From Apostichopus parvimensis (taxonomy: Eukaryota > Echinodermata > Holothuroidea > Aspidochirotida > Stichopodidae): a stretch of DNA of 46,102 bases. Of the stretch, positions 28,238 to 40,900 are shown piece by piece. How positions within the stretch are numbered: the first letter of the stretch is position 1; each line of letters starts with the position of its first letter. A program made the position numbers and the translations under genes. Location: NCBI GenBank assembly GCA_000934455.1, contig KN889807.1, forward strand, positions 5,932-52,033, in the 5' to 3' direction. The notes below the pieces were generated by a model. It saw only the letters and a list, made by a program, of their open reading frames with translations, searched no databases and was not told the origin of the DNA.

Positions 28238-31200
28238 CTTGTTATAAAAAGACAGAAAAAAGTCATACATAAATTGATTAAATTCAGTCCATTTCTTACA
28301 AAAGTTATGTAAACATTTAAAGCTTTTCATTAGATTTCATTTCATGACATTAACTTATTTTGTTTCATTAGTCCTGTCAAACTCAGGGGTCTTTTTAGTG
28401 CTGTTAGTCCCTCACAGCATCATCAGGTAAACTAGTCATTCCCATGAAGCATCACTTTAAAGTTGGTTGACAATTTGACTAATCAATTTTTACTCCAAGA
28501 GTAAAGATTAAATATGAATTAATTATATACTAAGACACCCCTGTCCAAGATGATATGTATTTGCCACGTCAATATTAATGAGCATATAATTCATGAATCC
28601 AATGGGTTCTCAACATTGCAGTATCCCACGAGACACTCTTCTGTATTGGTATTAGTAACGCATCAAGTGCAAACTTAGAAAAACATCAAAACTTTCACTT
28701 CAAGTTTTTTGAAATGTCAGTTGACTTGTCAAGCTTATGAACTATTCATTGTTATGAAAGTCAAGAGTGAAAGGATCTGAAATGTAAAGTTGGTTGCTAT
28801 ATTTACCATATCGATGAACTGAAAGTACAACTAGGTGCTTATACTGCCCACATAGAAAGCGTCCAGATTGCAACAACGTTTGAACTTGTACTTAGGCAAT
28901 GTAGAGAGGTAGGGTGAAAATATGGCACCCTCTAACTGCTGCAAATGGTTTAACTTAATGTGCAAGTACACAGCAACTGTGTTTTAAATGTTTTGAAAAA
29001 AAAAAATTGATACAACTGTTCGAAAATGTCTGCATAAGCATTGACATTAATATTGGTGCTTTTGTTATACTGTTGAAAATTATGTGATTTGATATATAGA
29101 ACAAGAAAGATTAGAAAGAATTATTGGAAGACACTTTAAATAGAACAAGACATTTCAAGACTTGTTAGCACATATTTCAACTTAGGTCAATCTGGACTTG
29201 TTTTTATTTGCTATGATAAAGCTATGAAATCTCTCAATGTGCAGCATTAACGTGGACTGTGCAATTCTAGCTTCTGTGGCTATGCTTACACTTACACAAA
29301 GTTACAGTTACATGCACTAAGGCCTTTGTAATATCGCATTACAAACATGTCGGACCCTAGCCAAATCATAGTTATGTAGTTCAGACCAAATTTTACCCAG
29401 CCTTCTATCACCAAGCAGGCTGGGTCTAACATTTCTGAAGGCCCTAGGAATTATCTTGTTCCTTAATACAGGAACAAGATAATGTTACAATTGTTAAATT
29501 TTAGGTCATTAAACCCGGCCTAGGCTATACAGTTTATATTAACGCTTATGCTCCTTCTTCTTCAAGTAGTAACTGTTAGCTTTACAGTTACTGTAGTGTT
29601 AGACTAATTTAATAGGTCTATATGTGAATATAGAAACTACTAACACGTCTAGTTTACTACCAGCACTGCAGATCTGCAGTTATACCTCGGCTTGGCTAGG
29701 CCTAGGTTAAGTAGGTTCACGTAGGCTAACCTACGTTATGCCTTAGTACTGGCTTAATGCAGCAATAGAAAACACAGTAAGAATGTGATTGACCAAGCCT
29801 ATGCTAACCTTCACATAAGTTTGTCCACTGTAAATCGTGGGTTAAACTGCAAAGTGGTCAAACGATCAAAGGAAAGTATCGCTTCAAACACCATAATATC
29901 TTTGGACGTTTCTTTAGTCTTTCCGATTCTGTCACTGAACACCTGATTTTTTCTCTGATAGTATTTGTGGGAGCATTACGTAAATATTTTTGACATTACG
30001 CTACGCTGTACGTTGTACACAACTTTCAGCTCGCTAATTGGGATCATGAGACAAATCAGGGAATTTAATTTGCAGTTAACTTATGTTTAAAACAATCTGC
30101 TAAAGATTTTGCTTTAACCTCATTTTTCAAAAATCACATCGACCATTTTTTTCGGTACATTCTCATTTCTTTTACGAAGTCTAAACTTACAAACGAAAAA
30201 TATAAATAGGCCTTACTGTAAATATTATTGTAACTTCATAAAGAAAAAGGAAATGGTGTAAAGGATCAGAATTAGATATGATAAAATATCAAACTTCATG
30301 GTGAGGATGTCACACAAAAAGTTGGGGTACAAAGCCTCAAGAGTTTCTTTTTCTGTAAAGTTCTTCCATATTTTTTTTTTCTGTTATGGATATCTACGCC
30401 CCTTGGATTTAGGTCTACTTCATGCGATCTTTTAGCACTATCACCGTTTGCAATCGTGTGGTGTTCGGTAGGTCTGTATTTGGCAAAGAACTGTAAAGGG
30501 TCTGGTGTGTGAAAACGTAAACGTGTAAAACTATTATCTAAGACATCAGTTCCTTCGTCACCTTTATTGTTGCTCGACGTTCGAAAGTCAACAGACCCGA
30601 AATTTAAAAGGAAGTAAATGTATGGTCTGTGTAATTCCGTATCAGACGACTGCATACACAGCCTCTATATAAGTATTTACTAAAGTTGTCATGATTGAGC
30701 ATAAACTTTTGACACAGATTAACATTTTATGTTGCAGCCGAACTTAAGATTAAGTTCTTTGTATTCTCAAAGTTCAAACCACCGCTGTCGCGTGCCACAA
30801 TAAGTTAGGTCTAATCTGACGACAGATCATATTACAGAAAAGCCCGGTGAGCAGGCAATCACTAAATCAAGTGCATAGCAACTTTGCTTTCGTAAGTGAA
30901 CAGATCTGCACCGACAAGAATTGACTTGGAAATTTTGTTGAAATCTGTTTCTCTCTGGAAATCCAACGGAAATGGGTGAGTACATAGAGTATAGGCATAG
31001 AAAAGGCTTGCTACTCATGAATGGGTGATTGCTATATTGTCCTCAATGCCTGGGAACTGGGGGCATATTGGAACTGACTAATTAACTTAGGCCCTAGGCT
31101 AGATATAGGGCCTTACTTTGTAAGGACTCTGACATAGCATGACTAATTAGACATGATAGGCCAACTAGGACTGCAGTTAGGGCTAAAGCAATAGTAAAGC

Positions 31201-31855
31201 ATTAATTAAATTACATAAGAGACCTAATGCTGTTATATTACACTACAATAGGCCTGTGTGATACTTAACTTAATGGGGTTTGCTGATATTTGGAAATGTA
31301 AGAATAAGCGTAACTAAATTTCGTTTGTTTATTTGTTATTCTACAATATTAAATTTTACAAGTGCACAAAATGAAAAAAAAATAGCATGCACAGCAATGA
31401 AGTAAAGTGATGTTAAACAAAAAAAATCAAGAGGGGCTTGTTAAAGAGTTTCACTCTCTAAAACCTGATCAGAAAAATAGAAATCAGAAATATATAGAAA
31501 AGTCATTGAAATTAGGATTTTAAAAGAAAGTATATGAAAGCAAAACAAAACTTATCTATTAATACGAATCACAACTTCAAGACCCCACCTCACAATTAAA
31601 CTCACCCAAGCAAACCGCCTCCACCACCCCATTATATATAACCTACAGCTTTCCACATTGAAATTGTGCTGTTACATACCAATGTATAGTTACATAGTTA
31701 CATACCAATGTATTACATACCAGTGTAACAACTTAACACCACAATCTAATCTTATACATATAATTTTGGCCTAGTCCTATACAGTTGAGTGATTATCAAG
31801 TAATAAAAATGCCAAATGTGACCGGTTATACTTGTTAATAATCATAGGGCACAGA
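28238..31855. other. Divergent upstream region, probable promoters
   Basis: Lies between the transporter (minus) and gene B (plus). It has short CpG-bearing stretches at about 29890-30040 and 30580-30960. A donor-like ATGG/GTGAGTAC at 30976 on the + strand could end a leader exon of gene B. A 119-codon minus-strand frame occupies 30296-30655. TAGGCCTAGG-type motifs are common at 29690-29730 and 31080-31100. Confidence 0.4.
29450..29483. other. 14-bp perfect inverted repeat
   Basis: ATTATCTTGTTCCT and AGGAACAAGATAAT separated by 6 nt. A stable hairpin on either strand; no run of T after it. Confidence 0.85.
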
Positions 31856-31907
31856 ATGGCAGCCAAAAGATATGACAATGTATTGTCAAGTTATTCCAGT
31901 CTAAATG
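31856..31907 (+). CDS. Gene B start exon
   Basis: Reads MAAKRYDNVLSSYSSLN with a strong start context and a strong donor (ATG/GTAAGA). Ends in phase 1. CACAG just before the ATG could also act as an acceptor for an upstream leader exon. Confidence 0.5.
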
Positions 31908-34900
31908 GTAAGACCAGCTTAAAATAAAGCTTTAAGTTGTAATTTCACATGGCCACTAATTGGACCAATAGTTTTTTTATTTTTTTATCCAAGTTTATAG
32001 TATTTAGTTGTATATCACTTTGCATCGCTTTGTTAAGACTAAAATTAACATTTATACAACAGTATAATTGATTATATAGTCAGGAGGGTGGAGAGTAGAT
32101 TTGGGTGGTAGTTGCGGGGGGCAGGGGTGGGGGGCAGGGGTGGGGGAGGTTGATGCACTTTTGAAGTTACGTCCAATAATACATGACAGATAATCTGCAT
32201 AATTCCTGAAAGGCTGACAAATTTTATGACAATGGATTTGAATACCTTTTACATACCCATCATTGCCGGTCCACTTTCGATGTTAACATGTACAGAATGG
32301 AATTATGTTGCTTTAATGCAAATTACCCAGTATGTGTTTTATACAGTAAATGTGATCAATTCTTCCAAAATTGAAATTAATTCTGGTTTATACTAAACTG
32401 TAAGGCACAATGAAATAAAAAACATCTCCTTCCCTATATGAATTATTTAGCGTCAATGCATTTCTACTAAAATTGCAAAACTTAACTTCCCTATTTCAAT
32501 AGACCAAAACTCCCCTGTTTACCTTCCTTTTTTACTTTGTGAACTGTAATAGAAGCTTACGCTAGTAGACAGGGGAATTGGTTTTTCTTTTGTGGTTTTT
32601 ATTATTATAATAATGATAATTAACAGTGCATAGGTTCCTTTTCAAATTTATTGTGCAGGTTAAAAGTACTTCCTGAACCCAAGGACAGTTACAGTCATAG
32701 ATATTTGGTATCAGTAACTGTACATTGGTGTAGCAATCTTGAATTTTGCTAGAACTTAATTGACTGATTCCGATTCTCATCAAAGGCTAAAAAGCCTGCA
32801 GTATTATTGTTTTCTTTTAAAATTTTTATATAATTTAGCTGTCATGTTCTAATTATTGATTTATAAACCACCAAAATTTGGCCTTAAATGGATATAATCC
32901 AGAGGAAAATTGATTTTTTTTATTGACTGATTAAAGACGCCTAGTATGTACAGTAGACTATTACACATTGTAAGCATCAAAGTAAAACTTGCATCCAATG
33001 GTTAGGTGGCTGATCATTGGAATTGTCACAGTTTTTTTAACCATCAATGAACTTTAAGGAAACAGGTGATGATGTCATAGTTGCATGCTAACAGCAAAAT
33101 GCTGAGTGTTTCTTTATTTTTCACTTGATTGTTTTGACCTTGAATTTTGAATTCTCAAATCTATAAATGACAAAGTTTGTTCTAAGAAATTGTGTTTAAT
33201 CAAATATTACAAAAGTAGCTCTCAGATCCACTTTAAGCCATTGCCTCTAATTAATACCACAATGCTGAAGCTTCCTAATGAAGCGTTATGTTCAGTCGTG
33301 TCAAACTTATGCTTTTGATAAGCCCAGGAATTAGATACCAACGCAAGGTTGTTTTGAAATCTGTCAGAAGTATTGTATGATTTTTCTTTTATAATTATTA
33401 CAATAAATTTACAAACTTGAAAATACAAAAATACAGGAAAAAAAACAAAATGTAATCCACTTTGAATAGTTCACCTTTGTGTTCTTCTGTGACATCAGAT
33501 CTGTTTGTTCCAAGTTCACTTCCGCTGATAATTGATTAGGCCTATATGCTTTTAGTAGACCTGTATATAAGATATGCTGTGTGCTTGCATACAAAGAATC
33601 CTGCACAAACAATAATTATGTCATTTTATTTATTTAAATATATAGTTAATTACAACTAGATTTCCCAACAGGATCCACCAATGTTTATTGATGCATCGTA
33701 GTTATTTTGACATTTTCAAAATTTTGGTGCAAGTTTGTTTTGAGTCAATTTTTATCGTAGTGAACATATTCTCCTCATTTGATGACACTAAACAGGGAGC
33801 CCAGAGCTCTTTTTTTGTTATAAATTTTAACCTTTAGCTAGAGGTGTACTGTATGTCAGTTAATTGTGAAAGGATAAAGTATAGGTAAGTTGCTAAGTTG
33901 GTAACACCAGCTAGTGTTATATGTAATTGTTGTTATTCTAACTGTTGTAACTTAATGTGGATATGTTTGGAGAAAGTACTGTGATATGTTTTTGTGTTGT
34001 AATGAAGGTTAGGTTTTCATACATGTATGCTGCCAGCTGTTGACCTTCTGAATCATACATGCATGACATGTGAATAGTTCTGCAGTGTACCAGCTGTTCA
34101 CAAACACCTTTATCTTATGCACTTTTCTTGAGATACTTTGTTTACAAGGTTTTCAGACTTTTACCTCTGATGATTTTAAATGACCTTTGACCTCTAATGA
34201 AAATAATTGAGTTCATCTGCACAATATGAGGCTATCCAAGGCATTGAAACACATACAAGATATCTGTTCTCCTTCTTGAGAGATCTTCCTTTTAAATAAA
34301 ATTTTCAGACAAACAGTGTGACAATTGCTGACCTTTGACCTCCAACAGAAAACAGTATGATTCATCTACTTGTTGAGATATCCACATTCTGAAATGTCAT
34401 TCTCTGAAATATTAAAATCAATCAGGCTAATGTTTATTCAAAGGAATGTGCCACACCCACTCAATTACATAAACACACAAAATAAATAAGCATGCACGCA
34501 AACATACACACACCTATCATGATTCAAAAGATATTAAAATCAGGCTAATGATTATTCAAAGAATGTGCCACACTATGACAGACACACACAAAATAAATAA
34601 GCATGGACACAAACATACACACACCTATCATGATTCAAAAGATATTAAATTCAGGCTTCTGATTATTCAAAGGAATGTGCCACACAATGAGAGACACACA
34701 CAAAATAAATAAGCATGCACACAAACATACACACACGTATCATTATTCAAAAGATATTAAAATCAGGCTACTGATTATTCAAAGGAATTTGCCACACAAT
34801 GAGAGACACACACAAAATAAATGCATGCACACAAACATACACACACCATCATGATTCAAAAGCTTTACCATTGACATCAAAGCTGCACCTTTAATGCATA

Positions 34901-37900
34901 GCGATGATCGATCAATGCTAACAGAATCTACCACTTCTGATACAGCAAGAAGATTAATGATATGAACTTTGGATATTATCTGATAATGGATTGTAAACTA
35001 AAAGTTGAACGGTGTAACGATTTGGGGCAGATATTTGAACTTGCTGATAGGTAATGGATAAGAAGAAGTATAAGAAGAAAGTTGCTGAATAGGGCCACGG
35101 GAGATGTTCCTATCCCATCAGAGGCATCAGCTTTAATACAAGCTTTGGTATCTTATGTGTGTCATTACCATATGATTTATTGTATCAATGTAATATAAAA
35201 ATGATAAATATAACATTGGAACAAATCTGTAACTCTTAGGAAGAATTTTTTCTTTTAGTAAGTTGATCAATGTTCTCAGTTGTGTGTGATTTTTGTGGAC
35301 TATAGTTACAAGATATGTTTTCATATATCCTTCAAAGTTTTGCTTCTCTTTTCCCTTTCTTTGATGTATTTTTCTGCTAAATTATAACCTGCCTCAAGAT
35401 TAGAGGGATTCTGATATCTGAATGCAATTTGTCACCACTCAAAATGTTGAGATTAGGGAAATATCAGGGAGAAATTTGGCAAAATCCAGCTAACACAAGA
35501 TGTGGATTTGAAAAGTAAAAGCAGAATCATTTCATACGACATTTACAAATTTACAAAAAATTGTTAGAAATCATGTCAAAGTTTGCTAGGAAACTCAGCC
35601 AATATATATATTTCCTGTTTAATAATGATTAAACTCTACATTGACTGAAGTGATTGCACAATCGACTAAAAAGATGATTTTGTTTGTTCCTCGATTTAAA
35701 TGATTAATTGATTGATTGCTTTGATTTTTAGTTGATTGAATCTGAACAAAAACCTTGGTACAATTGATTGCAAATTTTCTGAGAAACATTTTTTGAGAAA
35801 CATAACAATTTGTATAAACTACTAGGGAACTTGCAAATTGCCATGTGACAAGAAGGAAGTTTGCTGTAGGGTTCCATGATCGATTGGGAAACAAGGTTGT
35901 TCACCGATCAGATTTGTTGTTTTCTTGGCAATTAAGGCTCATGACCACCCACCAGATAGAAAGTTGGCGGCGACCCATTCGTGGATTACAGCCCATTGTT
36001 TGGAAATCTGTTGGGAAAAAAGTTTGATCACATCACTCCTGTACTCCGTTCATTACATCGGCTTCCCGTCTCTCAGCGCATCCAGTTTAAGATCCTACTT
36101 CACACCTACAAAGCGATCAACGGGCTAGCCCCTCAATATATCACTGACCTTCTTACTCCTTTACGTCGGTCAACTACAGTTACGCTTCGCTCTTCCTATT
36201 ATGTGCATTTGCAATTAACTCCTGGTCCACGTACCCGCACTCGTTATGGCGATCGTACCTTTTCTGTCGCTGCGCCTTCTCTTTGGAACGAACTCCCATT
36301 TCACATTCGTGGCTCTCCCTCTGCATTTTCAAGAGACAAGCGCTATATAAATTTAATTTATGATTGTTATTATAAAAATTGAGAGTGCAGGATCTGTACT
36401 GTACAGTAAACCAGGCCTTTTTAATCCTGCATCAAAGAAATCTGATTTTTTGTTGTTGCAAAGATTGAGTGTTATTAATGCTGCATCATTATTAAAGGGT
36501 GTGAAGACTCTCGCAAAAAGAAACATCTAATGCCGGTAATTTGACCTAGTTTCGAATGAGGTGTAACAGAAGTTTTAAACACCACCATCGATCCCAGAAA
36601 CTACACACACAGCTTGCTACCGTCGGTAATTAGACACTAGTGTACAGTCAGTACATACAGCTGCGGTCAATACCCACAGCACAGTATACAAACGATACAG
36701 CGGTGGACATCTCAGGTCCAGCTAAAGATAACAAGGTATCACGTTTCATTACTGTCTGCATATTGTAGCGACACAAACAAAACGTCACTTGCAAGCAACA
36801 GAAAGTTAACTTTTTCAGATGGCCACACACAGTTTGGGGCGAGTCTTCAATGCCTTTAAGGTTGTTTTAGAAAGGTTGAGCGCGAATGATGATCAGTTCA
36901 GTGACTTTCTGGCTATTTTTGGGCTAGTGTATTGTTGACCTTTATCAGCTAATATTGACCTCATACCCATCCACAAGATAATAACCCCATTAATTCCATT
37001 GATATCTTATATAACTTGAAAGAAATTATAAATTTATAACATCTTATGAATTTGTTTGTTTTAGATTTCACCGGTAGATATCTAGGTCATTGAAATTGTA
37101 AGCAAATATATTGTTATGGCCACTGTAGTATTACTGACCTTTATCAGCTCACACTCTTTGACAAGATAATGACCCTTATCATTTCCATTGACATCTTAGA
37201 TCATATATGTAAGAAGGTATATAAATTTATAACATGTTATAAATTTGATGGTGTTAAACTTCACCCATAGATATCTGGGTATTTGAAATTTTAAGCAAAT
37301 ATTGTAATGGTCCACCTTTTGGGACCTTTTTTATTAGTGACCTTTATCAGCTCACACTCTTTAACAAGATAATGACCCTTATCACTTCCATTGACATCTC
37401 AGATAATATGTAAGAAAGTATATAAATTGTTAACATGTTATAAATTTGTTGGTTTTAGATTCCACCGGTAGATGTCTGGGTCATTGAAATTTTAAGCAAA
37501 CATATTGCAGTGGTCCACCTTTTGGGACCATTGTATTACTGACCTTTATCAGCTCAACTCTCCTGACAAGATAATGACCCTCATCACTTTGGTTAGCATC
37601 TCAGATTATTTGTAAGAAATTAAAAATTTATAACAGATTATAAATTTGATGGTGTTAGATTTCACTGGTTAGATATCTAGTCATTTAACTTTTAAGCAAA
37701 TATATTCGTTGCTGTCCACAACATGTATTGTGTACTTTGCAACTGTCAAAGCGCCCCCAATGTGTGTATCTCATAAAAAAAAAATAGACTAACTGCTAAC
37801 ATAGTACTTGCTCAGACCATGTGTAGTTATAGGATACTAATTTGTTGCTTTGTTTTAAAACTCTCGGGTATTGGTAGCAAGAGGAATGTAGCAAGTGATT

Positions 37901-40900
37901 GACAAGTTGGGAGAATAGTTTCCTAGCTGGGTCTGATCCTCCCTCCATCCTACTCTGTTGCAGGGTTCCATTTGAAGGGTTTGATCCACATTTACTTTAC
38001 TAAATTTAACACCGACTGCAGAGTTGAACACCATGCTCATGATCTAATGTAAACATATCACAACCATCATAGCACCCACCATTACCCTCACCATTGATCC
38101 CATCATTGCACCCATTATTGCATCCACCATCAAATCCACCTATTTCATTCCATTATTGTACCAACCCACCATTTGCACCCACCAAGGCACTTACCATAAA
38201 ACTCTACAGCTTGGCCTCTCCCCCAACTCAATTTTATAGTGCATTGTGTTCTAGTTTCCCATGTAGCAATGAAGACACAAATGGTAAATGTCAGAGATCT
38301 GTCAGTTCTCCTGTTTGCAATAAACAGCTTATTTGCATAACAAGAATTAAAGCAGTTTGTTTGCTTTTGCCAAAGATTTCATCAAACCTCGCACATATTA
38401 TTCATTACGATAAATTTATAGAATTTTGGCGTCCTCCCACAATTTTCAGCCAAGTCAAGCTAATAGTGAGTGTGATTAATTAATCAATATGATTCATTCA
38501 ACAACAGATCACCACACACAGACACGTTTCATATTAGTTTAAATCCATACCGACTTGAACATTTTGGGGGACTTTAAAAATCGTTCCATTTATGATGAAA
38601 TTTTGCTAGTCGAGTTAATGAAGAAACTACTTACCCTTGTTATAGGAGTTAGGTATTGAACATAATACATCCATCTGAAAATTTATCAACATCAATTTGA
38701 TAAAAAAAGAGAAAAGTATAGACATTTAACAAACTGCTTTAAGCCTTGATTTTTCAAGATTACATGACACCTTAGACCCTGAGGGTATTGACCAGTCAAT
38801 TTACCTGATGACCTTGAAGTCAATCAGGCATTGACATTACCAGAGTGTACTGTTATAACTCAATATCCTTCATGATTGACATACACCCCCACAGCGTCTG
38901 GGGGTCATAACAGCAGTTAAATACGTGGTGATGATTAGAAGTTGGTTACTACAAAATGCAACTCTGTAGTAATTTGTCTCTTGATGTGTAAACCTGGCTT
39001 GGGGGACCCTGGTTTATAGAACTGGCAGTTACAGGCCGGAATTCAAACAGAGAAAAAAATAGTTATCAAACCAGGGAGCTGCTACTCTAAGTTAGAGTAG
39101 CAGCTCCCTGATCAAACTACGTATGGTATCTATAGGCCCCCTGTTTGGGTCACTCCAAGATTAATGTATGTCGTCCAGTTACAGAGGTTGTTGACAAATG
39201 ACAATTCATAATCATGGACGTTAAAATATGAATGTAAGAGACTGACTTCGGTCAGCTTGCGGCATTGATAAGCCAATGAGGCTTCTTCGCGAGTTCCTGC
39301 TTGCAGGAGGATCTAAAATACATACATACTATACATCTACTGCAAAAGGCCTACATGTGTAAATAAAACAAGTATTATTTAAAAGTTAGAGGAATTGACA
39401 TTCAGATCCTCACAGGATCTTCCTCAACAATTGAGGCTTCAAAAGTGTGTGTTACTAGCTACTGCACTGTAATACATAGCAAGTCGATAGCCAGGTTGAT
39501 CACGTCATCACCTCCAGGTGCTAAAATTCATGAATATTCACATTTTATAAAGATTTAAATTAAGTTGAAGATGCATTACCGTAAGTCACACAGTTCTTAT
39601 AACATACAGTCAGCTGTTAGCATTATATATAGTCAACTCTTGCTAGTAGTGCGGATGAGTAACTTAGTGTTTGTCAGCTGAGGATCGAACTGCAGATTTA
39701 GATTTTGATTCAATCAAATTTTAATCTATGAATAGTACTGATCACTATACATATTAATGCATGTGCTTCCATCTGTCTACCCATGCAGTGAACTTGTTCC
39801 TACTTAATTTGGGATTTTTCTCAGATAGGAGTAAATGAAAACAAGACCTGTTGAAGACTGGACTGCTTAAATAAGTTTTTAAAAAAAAGGTTCTTTATAT
39901 CCCTTTCAAACAAAATTTCCCCGACCCTCCACCTCCCTAACCCTTCGCATTACTCATACAAACTTACATTCTGAGCACTTAACTGATGGAAATATTGATG
40001 ATATTCAGATATACTAGGCAGTTTGTTGTCCTAAAAGACTTGGTAAATATAATTTCTCAAATTATTATTTTTTTAAAATATTTTGCTTCCCTTCAAGTCT
40101 TCCATTGACCTCTCCTGTTTCAAATTAAGAGGAAACTATCTGTGGGAACAGTTTTGTTGCATTCAGGAAACTTTGCATTATTACAGGTTTCAGTGTGTAA
40201 AGGTATTTACACAATGGTTTCACCGACACAATGATAAGGGTGCAATCATGCTATACATTAAAACACAAAGGAACATCAGACAAAGATCCATTGTGTTTGG
40301 GGATGATTAATAATATTAGTTACTGGAGCCCATCACGGGGGGGGGAGTTTCTCATTCCCCATTTGTAATGTCAACGGAATACAGTTTAATTCTCTAACTC
40401 TGCACATCAACTTAAGGAGACAGAAACGCAACCATCATCAGTGGTTTTAAAAGGTGTGAAGACTCGCGCAAAAAGAAATGTCTAATGCCGGTAATCTGAC
40501 CTAGTTTCGATTGAGGTGTAACAGAAGTGTTAGACACCACCATCGATCCCAGAAAATACACACACAGCTTGCTACCGTTGGTAATTAGACATAATTGTAC
40601 AGTCAATACATACAGCTATGGTCAATACCCACAACACTGTCTGCATTTTGTAGCGACAAGAAGAAACGTCATTTGCAAGCAACAGAAAGTTAACTTTTTC
40701 AGAGCGCGGCACGCGGTTTGGGGCGAGTCTTCAATGCCTGTAAGTGATAGATATTATTTCCTGTGCAACAAGGAGCTGAATCAAGAGAAACAGCTTCATC
40801 ATGGAGACCCAACTTCAACTACTTGTTGTTTCACTACTAAGACTATATTTAATTGTTTGCTTAGCTTGAAACAGATAATGATTTTTTTAATGAGTAATCT

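Noticed and set aside
37855-38040. 61-codon minus-strand frame (FNSAVGVKFSKVNVDQ)
   Set aside because: No good splice sites or family match; within chance for this length.
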